A stretch of DNA of 47,899 nucleotides from CBDCWT01 sp965223305 (GCA_965223305.1 CBDCWT010000054.1:1-47899); one strand, 5' to 3'. Positions 17,516 through 26,156 are shown, numbered from the stretch's first letter. The notes: generated from the letters alone by a model not told the origin. Program-made: numbers and translations.

Positions 17516-17582
17516 GGATAGTTGACCGCATGAGATGGGCCGGTCTCGACCCTGTTTCGTCAATTTCTGTTCCCACCCCACC

Positions 17583-20105
17583 ATGTCGAAGTTGACCTGT
17601 CTGACCGCTTTCGCGGCCGTCCTGCTCCTCCCGTCGCTGCTCAGCGCGGACAAATCAAAGCCAGCGTTTTCCGTGGAGGAACTGCAATTCTTCCAGACAA
17701 AGGTCCAGCCAATTCTGGCTGAAAAATGTCTGAAGTGTCACGGGGGCCGGGACTCAATTAAGGGTGGGCTTCGTCTGACGAGCAGGGCGAGCGTGTTGGC
17801 TGGCGGAGACACCGGTTCGGCGATCTCGTTGGACGAACCTGCCGAAAGCCTACTGCTGCAGGCAATCAACTATCAAGGGTATGAGATGCCGCCCAGCGGC
17901 AAGCTTCCCAAGTCACAAATCGAGATCTTGACACGCTGGGTCGAGGCCGGGTTGCCATGGTCACCCGACGATGCGTCCCACGAGTCTCGGTTAGCGCCAG
18001 CAGAGGACGGCGCGCCGATCGTCGACGACGAAGCCCGCCAGTTTTGGTCTTTTCGCCCCGTACAAGACCACCAGCCGCCGGCAGTACGCTCGGCTGATTG
18101 GGGAGCCAATCCGATCGACGCCTTTGTGCTGCACAAGCTAGAGGAGGCGGGACTCTCGCCTGCTCCGCCCGCCGACCGGGCTCAGTGGCTGCGGCGAGCC
18201 TACTATGACCTGACCGGACTTCCCCCCGACCCCAAGACGGTGACGGAGTTTCTGGAGGACGAATCCGACGGCGCGTTCGAGCGAGTCGTTGACCAGTTGC
18301 TGGACTCACCCCACTACGGAGAGCGGTGGGGGCGCCATTGGCTCGATCTGGTCCGCTACGCCGAGTCCAACAGCTACGAGCGAGACGGTGCCAAGCCATT
18401 TGTCTGGCGCTACCGGGACTACGTAATACGCTCGTTTAACAACGACAAACCATATTCACAATTCATCATGGAGCAGTTGGCAGGGGATGAAATCGACGAT
18501 GTGACCGCCGAGTCGATTGTTGCCACAGGCTACTACCGGTTGGGTGTTTGGCAGGACGAGCCGGTTGACCGTACTCAGGAACTTTTCGAGGATCTTGACG
18601 ACCTTGTGCGCACCACGGGCGAAGTCTATCTAGGCCTGACGATTGGCTGTGCCCGTTGCCACGACCACAAGCTCGATCCAGTTCCACAGCGCGACTACTA
18701 CCGATTCCTGGCGTTCTTTCGCAACGTGCGCCGATTCGGAGACCGCTCGCATGAGTCGGTCCTAGAAGCTTCTGTCCGTCCGATTGACACTTTGGAACGA
18801 AGGCAGATCCACAGCAGGGCGGTGGAGGCTCATCAGAGAGCGGTCCGCGAGAATCGATCTGAGTTGGGAGCGTTCGACCGGAAGGTCAAACCAACTCTGG
18901 TGGGTGTGGAGCGTGACGAGTGGAAGACAGAATCGGCCCGGCTCGAGATCGTTGCCCGGCGAATCGGCTCACTCTTGACGCAACAAGAATTCGATCGGTA
19001 CGCGCAATTGACGAGCGACCGCGACGAATTGCGTAAGTTCAAGCCTCCAGGTTTAGATCAGGCACTGTGTGTCACCGAACATGGCCGCACGGCTCCGGCC
19101 ACTCATGTGCTGGTGCGCGGGAACGCTCACGTTCCCGGCGAGGAGGTCGAACCAGGCTTCCTCTCGGTGCTGCCGGCGGTTTCGCCGGCCATCTCGCTGC
19201 CGGCCCCCGAGGTGCAGTCGACAGGACGTCGCTTGGCGCTGGCCAAGTGGATCGCCAGCCCTGACAACCCACTGACCGCGCGCGTGATCGTCAACCGTAT
19301 TTGGCAACATCACTTCGGCAGGGGGTTGGTTCGCACGCCCAGCGACTTCGGATTCCAGGGAGCGCCTCCCACGCACCCGGAACTGCTCGACTGGTTGGTC
19401 AACGACTTCATCAAAGGTGGCTGGCGCATCAAGCGGATGCACAAGTTGGTGATGCTTTCCAGTACGTATCGTATGTCGTCCCAGGGGAATCCAGCAGCGC
19501 TGAGCCGTGATCCGGAGAACGATCTTTTCTGGCGGTTCAACATGCGGCGACTGTCGGCCGAAGAGGTCCGTGACTCGATACTGGCCACCAACCACAGTCT
19601 CAATCGCCAGACGATGTATGGCGCCAGCATCTATCCCAAGATTCCCACCGAGGTGTTGGCGGGGCAGTCGCGGCCAGGCGATGGATGGGGTAAGTCGTCC
19701 CGCGAGCAGCAGGCACGGCGGAGTATCTACATCCACGTCAAACGGTCTTTGATCGTACCATTGATCGCCAGCTTCGATGGACCGGAGACCGACGCGAGTT
19801 GTCCGGTGCGTTTTGCCACCACCCAGCCGACGCAGGCACTGGGAATGATGAACGGCGAGTTCCTCAACGACCAAGCGGCTGTGCTCGCCGAGGATCTGAG
19901 AAGATCGGTGGGCGACAATCCGGCGGCCCAAGTCGAGCTGGGATTGTGGCGCGTCACGCAGCGTGCTCCCACCGAACAGGAGATCGCACAGGGTGTTCAG
20001 CTCATGGAGCGGCTACAAGAAAGCCACCATCTTTCTCCTCGACAGTCTCTCCAGCAACTTTGTGTGGCGATGTACAACCTGAACGAATTCATGTATTTGG
20101 ACTGA
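17583..20105 (+). CDS. Secreted PSCyt1-DUF1549-DUF1553 protein (planctomycete cytochrome-like)
   Basis: An 840-residue protein of the large planctomycete PSCyt family. A signal peptide (about 1-22, ending LLSA) is followed by a PSCyt1 domain with the haem-binding motif CLKCH, the DUF1549 domain (NPIDAFVLHKLEEAGL through HWLDLVRYAES) with a second motif CARCHDHK, and DUF1553 (from about residue 550) with NPLTARVIVNRIWQHHFGRG and WRIKRMHKLVMLSSTYRMS. These proteins are exported and commonly paired with DUF1501 proteins, as here; their reaction is unknown, though a role in polysaccharide breakdown is often suggested. ATG 17583 is chosen over an upstream start at 17535 because it begins the signal peptide. 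Confidence 0.9.
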   Translation: MSKLTCLTAFAAVLLLPSLLSADKSKPAFSVEELQFFQTKVQPILAEKCLKCHGGRDSIKGGLRLTSRASVLAGGDTGSAISLDEPAESLLLQAINYQGYEMPPSGKLPKSQIEILTRWVEAGLPWSPDDASHESRLAPAEDGAPIVDDEARQFWSFRPVQDHQPPAVRSADWGANPIDAFVLHKLEEAGLSPAPPADRAQWLRRAYYDLTGLPPDPKTVTEFLEDESDGAFERVVDQLLDSPHYGERWGRHWLDLVRYAESNSYERDGAKPFVWRYRDYVIRSFNNDKPYSQFIMEQLAGDEIDDVTAESIVATGYYRLGVWQDEPVDRTQELFEDLDDLVRTTGEVYLGLTIGCARCHDHKLDPVPQRDYYRFLAFFRNVRRFGDRSHESVLEASVRPIDTLERRQIHSRAVEAHQRAVRENRSELGAFDRKVKPTLVGVERDEWKTESARLEIVARRIGSLLTQQEFDRYAQLTSDRDELRKFKPPGLDQALCVTEHGRTAPATHVLVRGNAHVPGEEVEPGFLSVLPAVSPAISLPAPEVQSTGRRLALAKWIASPDNPLTARVIVNRIWQHHFGRGLVRTPSDFGFQGAPPTHPELLDWLVNDFIKGGWRIKRMHKLVMLSSTYRMSSQGNPAALSRDPENDLFWRFNMRRLSAEEVRDSILATNHSLNRQTMYGASIYPKIPTEVLAGQSRPGDGWGKSSREQQARRSIYIHVKRSLIVPLIASFDGPETDASCPVRFATTQPTQALGMMNGEFLNDQAAVLAEDLRRSVGDNPAAQVELGLWRVTQRAPTEQEIAQGVQLMERLQESHHLSPRQSLQQLCVAMYNLNEFMYLD

Positions 20106-20146
20106 GCGATCGAGCGTGAATGTCGGACAAAACCAACTCGTTCGTC

Positions 20147-20174
20147 AAAGTAGTAGGCACACTCGGTGTGCCGT
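20147..20174 (+). repeat. Dispersed hairpin repeat, family B, copy 1
   Basis: AAAGTAGTAGG precedes the hairpin GGCACAC-TCG-GTGTGCC (20156-20172). A second copy at 39992-40019 matches 24 of 28 bases; two of the four differences restore pairing in the stem. It lies 42 bases after a stop codon, but no T run follows, so it is not a classic terminator. Confidence 0.7.
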
Positions 20175-20219
20175 AACCATCAGACCTACCAATAGCAGAC
20201 GGCACAACGCGATTCGTCC

Positions 20220-20461
20220 CCTCTCCCGCTGGGAGGTCGTGCAGCTTTTGAGTTAGTGCGTGATCTCGTTTTTCCTCACTCTCCCCTCGGGGAGAGTCGG
20301 CCCGCAGGGCCGGAGAGGGGGGGACTCGCCGGACGCTACGCGTCGGTTTCGCTGAGAAACAGTGGGCTAACGCCCAGCGGCTGATTTGGAGCGTAGCCGA
20401 ACTCGCCAGAGTTTGGCGGATTGCATGAAACGTAAGCTGCACAGCCTCCTGGCGGGAGAGG
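20220..20461. repeat. MITE-like element with 26-bp imperfect inverted ends
   Basis: The left end (20220-20245) and right end (20436-20461) are inverted copies matching at 23 of 26 positions. Inside are the hairpin ACTCTCCCC-TC-GGGGAGAGT (20278-20297), a second hairpin CGGCCC-GCA-GGGCCG, and family A copy 2. There is no transposase gene, and target duplications are not evident. Confidence 0.5.
20334..20385 (+). repeat. Dispersed hairpin repeat, family A, copy 2
   Basis: It shares an exact 24-base block (20362-20385) with 6273-6296 and a similar, less conserved leader (CGGTTTCGCTGAGAAACA here). It is nested inside the inverted-repeat element at 20220-20461. Confidence 0.75.
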
Positions 20462-20481
20462 TTAGGGTGAGGAACAACACC

Positions 20482-21954
20482 ATGCCGAATAACGAAGAAC
20501 CTATTCGCAACTTTTGTGGTCGCACCCGTCGCGAATTCCTCTGGGAAGCTGGAGCTGGTTTTACCGGCTTGGCGTTGTCCGCACTGTTGGGTGATGACGG
20601 GTTCCTCGCCTCACAAGCGGTCGCTGCAGACGGCGTCACGCCGTGGCAGAACCCTCTTTCGCCCAAGCCGCCCCATTTCGCTCCGCAGGCCAAGAGCGTC
20701 ATCTTTCTCTACATGTATGGCGGCCCCAGCCATATTGACACTTTCGACTACAAGCCCCAGATGAAGGGGATGGACAACAAGACGGTCAAGGTCAAGACGT
20801 TCGGGCGTGGCGGCCACCGTTCAGAAGGTCGGATTGTCGAGCCGCGTTGGAACTTCCAGCAGTATGGTGAATGCGGCAAGTGGGTCTCGGAGCTTTTTCC
20901 ACACCTGGCCACGCACGTTGATGACCTAGCGTTTTTGCACTCGATGACCGCAGATTCGCCTATTCATGGCTCCGCCATGCTGATGATGAACTCGGGCAAG
21001 ATTCAAAGCGGCAGCCCATGTTTGGGGTCGTGGGTCAACTATGGCTTGGGAACTGTAAATGAGAACTTGCCCGGATTTGTCGTCATGCTCGATCCCAGGG
21101 GGGGACCGATCAGCGGCGCGAAGAACTGGAGCAGCGGTTACATGCCGGCGACCTACCAAGCGACGGTCATTCGTTCTCGCGGCACACCAATTTTGGATCT
21201 GAACACGCCACCCGGAGTTTCACCCGAGGTCCAGCGCGAGATGCTTGACACGCTGCAGGCATACAATCGGCATCACCTTGAAGCTCGTGCCGACAACTCT
21301 GACCTGGCGGCACGTATCGCGACCTACGAGCTGGCCTACAAGATGCAGGCGACCGCGCCGGAGGCGGTGGATCTTGGGCAGGAAAGCCAGGCGACCCATG
21401 ATTTGTACGGAGTCAGCGAAAAACGCACTTCGGTATTCGGCCGTCAGTGCCTGCTGGCCCGGCGCCTGGTCGAGCGAGGAGTGCGCTTTGTCCAGGTCTA
21501 TTCGGGTGGAAATCACAACGACGCAAACTGGGACGCGCATGGCGATCTCTTGACCAACCACAACTTGCACGCCGGTGAGACAGACAAGCCGATCGCAGGT
21601 TTGATCCAGGACTTGAAGGACCGCGGCATGCTCGACGAAACGCTGATCGTCTGGGGTGGGGAGTTCGGTCGACAACCAACCGCCGAATACGCCAAAGGCA
21701 CGGGCCGAGACCACAACGCTTACGGATTTACGATGTTCCTCGCTGGCGGCGGTGTCCGGGGCGGAGTCAGCGCAGGCAGGACCGACGAACTGGGCAGCGC
21801 TGCGATCGAAGATCGCTATCACGTGAAACACCTACACGCGACGATTCTCCATCAGTTGGGGTTGGATCCAAATCGTCTGTCCTACTTCTACAACGGTCTC
21901 GACCAGAAGTTGGTCGGAGTTGAGGGCGCTGAGCCGATTCACCAAATCCTCTGA
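20482..21954 (+). CDS. Tat-exported DUF1501 protein
   Basis: A 490-residue DUF1501 protein, distantly related to the alkaline phosphatase/sulfatase superfamily. The N-terminus has a twin-arginine signal: RTRREFLWEAGAGFTG, then a hydrophobic run ending near the VAAD cleavage region. Family blocks include SVIFLYMYGGPSHIDTFDYKP, WDAHGDLLTNHN and VWGGEFGRQPTAEYAKGTGRDHN. DUF1501 proteins are usually encoded beside PSCyt/DUF1549/DUF1553 proteins, as here, and presumably act in the periplasm. ATG 20482 is preferred over an upstream GTG or TTG because it places the Arg-Arg motif near the N-terminus. Its ribosome site (GGTGAGG, nine bases upstream) adjoins a repeat-derived sequence. Confidence 0.9.
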   Translation: MPNNEEPIRNFCGRTRREFLWEAGAGFTGLALSALLGDDGFLASQAVAADGVTPWQNPLSPKPPHFAPQAKSVIFLYMYGGPSHIDTFDYKPQMKGMDNKTVKVKTFGRGGHRSEGRIVEPRWNFQQYGECGKWVSELFPHLATHVDDLAFLHSMTADSPIHGSAMLMMNSGKIQSGSPCLGSWVNYGLGTVNENLPGFVVMLDPRGGPISGAKNWSSGYMPATYQATVIRSRGTPILDLNTPPGVSPEVQREMLDTLQAYNRHHLEARADNSDLAARIATYELAYKMQATAPEAVDLGQESQATHDLYGVSEKRTSVFGRQCLLARRLVERGVRFVQVYSGGNHNDANWDAHGDLLTNHNLHAGETDKPIAGLIQDLKDRGMLDETLIVWGGEFGRQPTAEYAKGTGRDHNAYGFTMFLAGGGVRGGVSAGRTDELGSAAIEDRYHVKHLHATILHQLGLDPNRLSYFYNGLDQKLVGVEGAEPIHQIL

Positions 21955-22017
21955 AAGACCTCTTAGGCGGTCGGCTCGCGCTTGGTCGGGGTAAATGTGG
22001 AAGAAAAGGGAGCCTCT

Positions 22018-22980
22018 ATGGGGGAGACTACCCGAGCCCAGCCGATTGTGATTGCTCACCGCGGTGCTTCGGGGTATCTGCCTGAACACACGTTGGCGGC
22101 CAAGGCCCTCGCCGTGGGGATGGGCGCTGACTTTCTGGAGCAGGACGTCGTGCTTACGCGTGACAATCAACCGATTGTCCTGCACGATATCCATCTGGAT
22201 ACCGTTACGGACGTGGCCCAGAAATTTCCGGGAAAGCACCGATCCGACGGGCGCTTCTACGCGCTGGACCTGACGTTGGCCGAGATCCGGCAGCTGCGCG
22301 TGACCGAGCGTGTGGACTTTGCCAGTCAGCGGGCGGTGTTCGAGCAGCGGTTTCCCGTTGGAAAGTCTGCGTTTGCGATACCGACGTTTGGCGAAGAGAT
22401 CGAGCTGGTGCAAGGGTTGGCGAAGAGCACTGGCCGGGCCATCGGAATCTATCCGGAACTCAAGGCTCCGGCCTGGCATCATTCTGAGGGACGGGACATC
22501 AGCCGTGTTGTATTGGAGACGTTGGCCAAGTACGGCTACGTCGAACGATCTGCTGGCATCTATCTACAGTGCTTTGATGCCGGTGAGTTGCGGCGGATCC
22601 GCTTTGAGCTCGGGTGTGACTTGAAGCTTGTGCAGCTGATTGGCGAGAACGACTGGGCGGGTGTGGAATCGGATCATAGCGATTTGCGCACGCAGCGTGG
22701 GCTTGTTGAAGTCGCGAAGTACGCCGACGGCATCGGCCCGCGGATCGAGCATTTATTTGCGCCCGAGAGTCCGTCGGGCGAACTGCAAGGAACGCCGCTT
22801 GTCCGCTTGGCGCACGAGCAGCATCTTGCGGTGCACCCTTACACGTTTCGTTCTGATGCATTGCCGGCTGGGGTGAGTTCCGTCGAGCAGTTGTTACAGT
22901 TCTTGTTTCGCGACGCGTCGGTGGACGGAGTTTTCACTGACTTTCCCGATACGGTGTCAAAGTACGTCCGGGACCGTTGA
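22018..22980 (+). CDS. glpQ: Glycerophosphodiester phosphodiesterase
   Basis: A 320-residue GDPD-family TIM-barrel enzyme that hydrolyses glycerophosphodiesters to glycerol-3-phosphate and an alcohol. The active-site set is visible: HRGASGYLPEHT near residue 20, LEQDVVLTRDNQPIVLHD with the metal-binding Glu/Asp and second His, and YPELKAP. The length and the FPGKHRSDGR region resemble periplasmic GlpQ enzymes, but no signal peptide is seen from the chosen ATG 22018, which has AAGGGAG upstream. It converges on the Wza-like gene with only nine bases between the two stops. A role in turnover of a glycerophosphate-containing polymer from the neighbouring locus is possible but speculative. Confidence 0.88.
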   Translation: MGETTRAQPIVIAHRGASGYLPEHTLAAKALAVGMGADFLEQDVVLTRDNQPIVLHDIHLDTVTDVAQKFPGKHRSDGRFYALDLTLAEIRQLRVTERVDFASQRAVFEQRFPVGKSAFAIPTFGEEIELVQGLAKSTGRAIGIYPELKAPAWHHSEGRDISRVVLETLAKYGYVERSAGIYLQCFDAGELRRIRFELGCDLKLVQLIGENDWAGVESDHSDLRTQRGLVEVAKYADGIGPRIEHLFAPESPSGELQGTPLVRLAHEQHLAVHPYTFRSDALPAGVSSVEQLLQFLFRDASVDGVFTDFPDTVSKYVRDR

Positions 22981-22989
22981 TCATGGCCA

Positions 22990-24210
22990 CTACCGCCGCT
23001 CTTGACCGAAGGCAGTCAGAATTGCTCGCTCGTATGGGAACACGATCAACTCTGGGAGTACACGATCAATGGTTCGGCGGAGCCACCAGGCGCCGTCTGG
23101 ATTCAGATAAATGATGTCGCCGGATTGAACCATGATGTTTTCTTTGGAGTTGGAGCGCGCTGCGATCAGGTCGACGTGAATCAGCATCGGCTCACCGTCC
23201 GGCCGCGTACGGTGTACAGTTACGGTCGTGGGAGAATCAATAGGATCGATGTAACCGGCCATCGCTACTGCGGTCACGACATTGATATCCCGATCCTTCG
23301 GCAAGACGAAGCCATTGCCCAGATCGCGATTATCGCGTCCCAAACTAAAACGAACGAGATTGGTTGGATTGAGCCTTCCAACAACGAAAAACACCTCGTC
23401 AGGTCGGCTGCGGACCACGACTACGTCACCATCATTCAGGACCGCCTGCCGCGTGTTGATTATCACTGGCTCATCAGAGCGCAACGGGATGCGCAAGGTT
23501 TCGAGTCGGGAGTTTTCCTGGACGAGGGGGTGCTGAAGATCAGGTGCGTACGTCGGTGGATAAGCTTTCTGTGCATTGCTTAATGGTACTCTGCGATGAA
23601 CTTGGATTTCGTCAGCGGTGTCCAACAGCCCGCCGGCTCGCACAATCGCATGTGCAATGTCATTTTCAAACTTCGGCAGTTCGTACACATCCGGCCGGGC
23701 AACGTCACCGGTAATCATCACTCGGCTGAGACTCTTCTGCACCAACGACACCGCCACGCGAGGTTCATCGAGAATGCCCCGCCGGTAGGCATCAACGATC
23801 TGCTGGCGGGCGTGTTCGAGTGTCATACCGCTCACGTGAGTCGCACCCACAAGAGGCAGCACGACATCGCCAGCAGGAGCGACGTGAGCTTCAACCTTGT
23901 ATGAGAAGGGACCCTCGCGAACGCGGTTTTCCCCGTTCGGCGGCGGAAGCCGCCGGACTCGGGGAACCAGGTCGGAGATTTCCACTAAAATCACATCGTC
24001 CGGACCCAGAATGTAGGTTGGGGGAGCGGCCTGCGTCAGCATCGCATAGTTAAGTTCGGTACTCAACGACCTCGTAGGGAACCGGAAACTGTCAGGTAGC
24101 GAACTGGCCGCGATTCCGGGTGAGTGCAGCGGTGCATAGCAGCCGCTGACTAAGAGCAGACTCATAGCGAGCGCCCGCACGGCGATTCGTCCCACGGCCT
24201 GCAAACTCAT
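22990..24210 (-). CDS. Wza-like polysaccharide export lipoprotein
   Basis: A 406-residue outer-membrane polysaccharide export protein. The N-terminus is a lipoprotein signal with lipobox LVSGC (Cys at about residue 24). It is followed by the Poly_export block PTYILGPDDVILVEI, AHVAPAGDVVLPLVG and HVSGMTLEHARQQIVDAYRRG, then SLBB-type beta-grasp repeats (VMITGDVARPDVYELPK and a second near VFFVVGRLNPTNLV). It should form the export channel for the polymer made by the divergent operon that starts at 24662. Start ATG 24210 has GGAG nine bases upstream and places the lipobox well; an in-frame ATG at 24252 is the alternative. Confidence 0.88.
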   Translation of the reverse strand: MSLQAVGRIAVRALAMSLLLVSGCYAPLHSPGIAASSLPDSFRFPTRSLSTELNYAMLTQAAPPTYILGPDDVILVEISDLVPRVRRLPPPNGENRVREGPFSYKVEAHVAPAGDVVLPLVGATHVSGMTLEHARQQIVDAYRRGILDEPRVAVSLVQKSLSRVMITGDVARPDVYELPKFENDIAHAIVRAGGLLDTADEIQVHRRVPLSNAQKAYPPTYAPDLQHPLVQENSRLETLRIPLRSDEPVIINTRQAVLNDGDVVVVRSRPDEVFFVVGRLNPTNLVRFSLGRDNRDLGNGFVLPKDRDINVVTAVAMAGYIDPIDSPTTVTVHRTRPDGEPMLIHVDLIAARSNSKENIMVQSGDIIYLNPDGAWWLRRTIDRVLPELIVFPYERAILTAFGQERR

Positions 24211-24455
24211 CCTCGTAGGCTCCGTTCCTCTCCGGGCAATCTCGCTCAACATCGCCCTTTGGCCGCCTGCGCGCAGCGGCCAACGCGCGCACTGACAGAA
24301 ACTATCGACAAGGTAAAGCCGGAGCCATCAGCAATGAACATACAGGCGTCACAGTGTGCCTAACTCATGGCGCACCGCGTCAGAGTGCCGGTATGAGGAA
24401 GAATTTTCGCCACATCGTGATCAACATAGGCATCTCGTCGGTGGGCGTGACGCGT

Positions 24456-24486
24456 CTGTAAGTCATTATTTTAAATCCTCTTACAG
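24456..24486. promoter_or_regulatory. Dyad CTGTAAG-N17-CTTACAG, possible regulator site
   Basis: Perfect seven-base inverted arms at 24456-24462 and 24480-24486 enclose an AT-rich 17-base spacer. The dyad centre lies about 88 bases before the likely operon transcription start, where an activator or a shared regulator of both divergent units could bind. This is inferred from position only. Confidence 0.3.
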
Positions 24487-24523
24487 CATGTAGATAAATC
24501 CGGCACGGTGTTTGCTGACTTTC

Positions 24524-24552
24524 TTGCCATCGGTTCTCAAACCCCCTACATT
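24524..24552 (+). promoter_or_regulatory. Putative promoter of the 11-gene polysaccharide operon
   Basis: TTGCCA (24524-24529, five of six consensus bases) and TACATT (24547-24552, four of six) are spaced by exactly 17 bases. The predicted start near 24559 would give a leader of about 100 bases. The -10 box overlaps the first 22-bp repeat. Confidence 0.4.
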
Positions 24553-24613
24553 AACGCTAAATGCCAATTATCTTAACGCAAAATACCAATTATCTTAACG
24601 CAAAGCACATTCG
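24548..24613 (+). repeat. Three tandem 22-bp repeats at the operon promoter
   Basis: Imperfect copies at 24548-24569, 24570-24591 and 24592-24613 share the core TTAACGC followed by an A-rich stretch. The first two also share CCAATT at their ends. The period of 22 bases is close to two helical turns, so the cores face the same side of the DNA. They overlap the candidate -10 box and the expected transcription start, which suggests an operator, probably for a repressor. Confidence 0.7.
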
Positions 24614-24661
24614 CCTCACGCCATCACCGCCACCTGACGTCCCAGTCCGAGAGCCCCTCAC

Positions 24662-26080
24662 ATGCAATCCGCGCAGGACACTAGCCGCGAGCGCGACTCG
24701 CTAGAGCTGCTGAGTTTCGCCCGTTTGATCTGGCGGCGCAAGGCCTTCATGCTGGCATGTCTAATAGCTTGGCTGGCTGCCGGGGTCCTCTACCTGAGTT
24801 CCGCGACGCGCGTATACCGGGCAACCACACGCCTGCTCGTGGAACGCCAATTCCTCGAACCGCGAACACAGCTACGGCATGAGCCCGCCTTCGTCGCCAC
24901 ACAGGCAGAAATTGTGGGGAGTCGAGCGGTTGTGGAGGACGCGCTGGAGACGTTTACACCGACCAGCATGGGTCCTGCGACCAACCTGGTCGAATCACTT
25001 TTAGCGGCGATTCGCGTCACTCCTGTCGAGGGGACCAATGTGTTGCAGCTCTCCTTGACTTGCGCAGACAGCGATGAAGCGGTGCAAATGCTGGCAGCAT
25101 TGGTTGGTAGCTACCGCGAATATCTCAGCGACTCTGAAAAAGACACACAATTGGAAGCGTTGGCCTTCCTCACGGAAAAGGAGGAGGAACTTCGTGGGCA
25201 ATTGGGGGAGAAGCAATCCCAATACCGCACACTGTGTGAGCAAAGCACGCTATCGGGCATTAGTGAGGACGCTGGCCGAGTTCGCACGGAGTACTTGACG
25301 AATCTGGGCAAGGCACTGACCGATGCCAAGAGTCGTCATCTGAAGCTGGATAATCAACTGACAGCCTGGATCAAGTCGCCCGCGATTGCGAATTTGGACA
25401 GCGAGCCACGGGTCGGTGAAGACCTGGTCCCCGCGTCCGCACGCGTTGTCGACGAGTTTGCCCCAGCGTTTTTTCAGGGCAATTCGACGACAGTCCCACA
25501 CGAGTCGAGTGAGAGTATTTACTCCCTACTTCCAATCGGAGAGGCCGGCCAGTTTGCCGAAATCCGAGATGTGGCAACTCAGCTTTACCAGGCACAGCAG
25601 TGGGAACAGGAGCTGGATCGCCTGCACGGAGACCGACACCCCGATCTACAAGAAGCCCGGTCGCGGATCAAATCGCTGCGAAGTCGTCTAAAAGAAATGC
25701 TCACCGTGATTCCCACTGTGCTGGAAAACGAACTCGAGGCAGCGCGAAACATCGAACTCGAACTGCAGACGCTTTATGAAACTGAAGTCGAACGCGCCAA
25801 GCGGTTGGATCTTCAGCAACTGGAGGAGCAGCAATTTGTTGACACGATTGATCGATTGAAAGCGGCGCACGACTCGATTCTTGCAGAAATGCACGCACGC
25901 CAATTAGCGGGTGCATCGGCAGCGAACGGATTGGGCACTGTTCACGTTAAGTCAATCGCGGCACCCAGATCATCAGGGAAGCCTGTGTGGCCTGTTCCTG
26001 CCGTGTTGTTTTCAATTTGCGGAGTTCTCGGCCTGTGCACCGGCATCGGCGGGATCGTCACTCTGGAGCGGTTTTTATAA
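24662..26080 (+). CDS. Wzz-type polysaccharide chain-length/co-polymerase protein
   Basis: A 472-residue inner-membrane protein. It has an N-terminal membrane helix at about 29-48 (after RLIWRRKA), a Wzz-like start (YRATTRLLVERQF), a long periplasmic coiled-coil rich in Glu, Gln and Leu (about 150-410), and a C-terminal membrane helix (PVPAVLFSICGVLGLCTGIGG). Such proteins control polymer length and couple Wzy-type polymerisation to export through Wza. There is no Walker-A kinase domain at the C-terminus, so this is the stand-alone form and not a Wzc-type tyrosine kinase. First gene of the operon; ATG at 24662. Confidence 0.85.
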   Translation: MQSAQDTSRERDSLELLSFARLIWRRKAFMLACLIAWLAAGVLYLSSATRVYRATTRLLVERQFLEPRTQLRHEPAFVATQAEIVGSRAVVEDALETFTPTSMGPATNLVESLLAAIRVTPVEGTNVLQLSLTCADSDEAVQMLAALVGSYREYLSDSEKDTQLEALAFLTEKEEELRGQLGEKQSQYRTLCEQSTLSGISEDAGRVRTEYLTNLGKALTDAKSRHLKLDNQLTAWIKSPAIANLDSEPRVGEDLVPASARVVDEFAPAFFQGNSTTVPHESSESIYSLLPIGEAGQFAEIRDVATQLYQAQQWEQELDRLHGDRHPDLQEARSRIKSLRSRLKEMLTVIPTVLENELEAARNIELELQTLYETEVERAKRLDLQQLEEQQFVDTIDRLKAAHDSILAEMHARQLAGASAANGLGTVHVKSIAAPRSSGKPVWPVPAVLFSICGVLGLCTGIGGIVTLERFL

Positions 26081-26156
26081 CGCCCGAACGCTTCCGGGCA
26101 TCGATGCCTTCGAGACAGTTCTTCTCGGAGTTTCATAGTTTCAGACTTTGTGTTCC

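Larger units (their letters stand above)
20106..20481 (+). other. Repeat-packed intergenic region between PSCyt and DUF1501 genes
   Basis: No gene is supported here. The 376 bases contain a family B hairpin, a pair of 26-base inverted repeats enclosing further hairpins, and a family A repeat. The ribosome site of the following gene lies just beyond the right inverted repeat. Confidence 0.65.
24211..24661. promoter_or_regulatory. Divergent promoter region of the polysaccharide locus
   Basis: About 450 bases separate the divergent wza-like gene and the operon. They are visibly richer in A and T near 24460-24610 than the flanking genes. The region contains a dyad (24456-24486), a promoter candidate (24524-24552) and three 22-bp tandem repeats (24548-24613), each listed below. 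No small gene is supported. Confidence 0.6.

Noticed and set aside
20156..20172. Family B hairpins as Rho-independent terminators
   Set aside because: The stems are followed by GTAACC or GTCCAC and not by a T run; they fit dispersed repeats better.
23002..23583. 193-residue frame on the plus strand inside the Wza-like gene
   Set aside because: It lies fully antisense to a gene with clear family motifs and has none of its own.
24548..24613. Tandem repeats as a CRISPR array
   Set aside because: The repeats are contiguous, 22 bases long and imperfect, with no spacers between them and no cas genes nearby.
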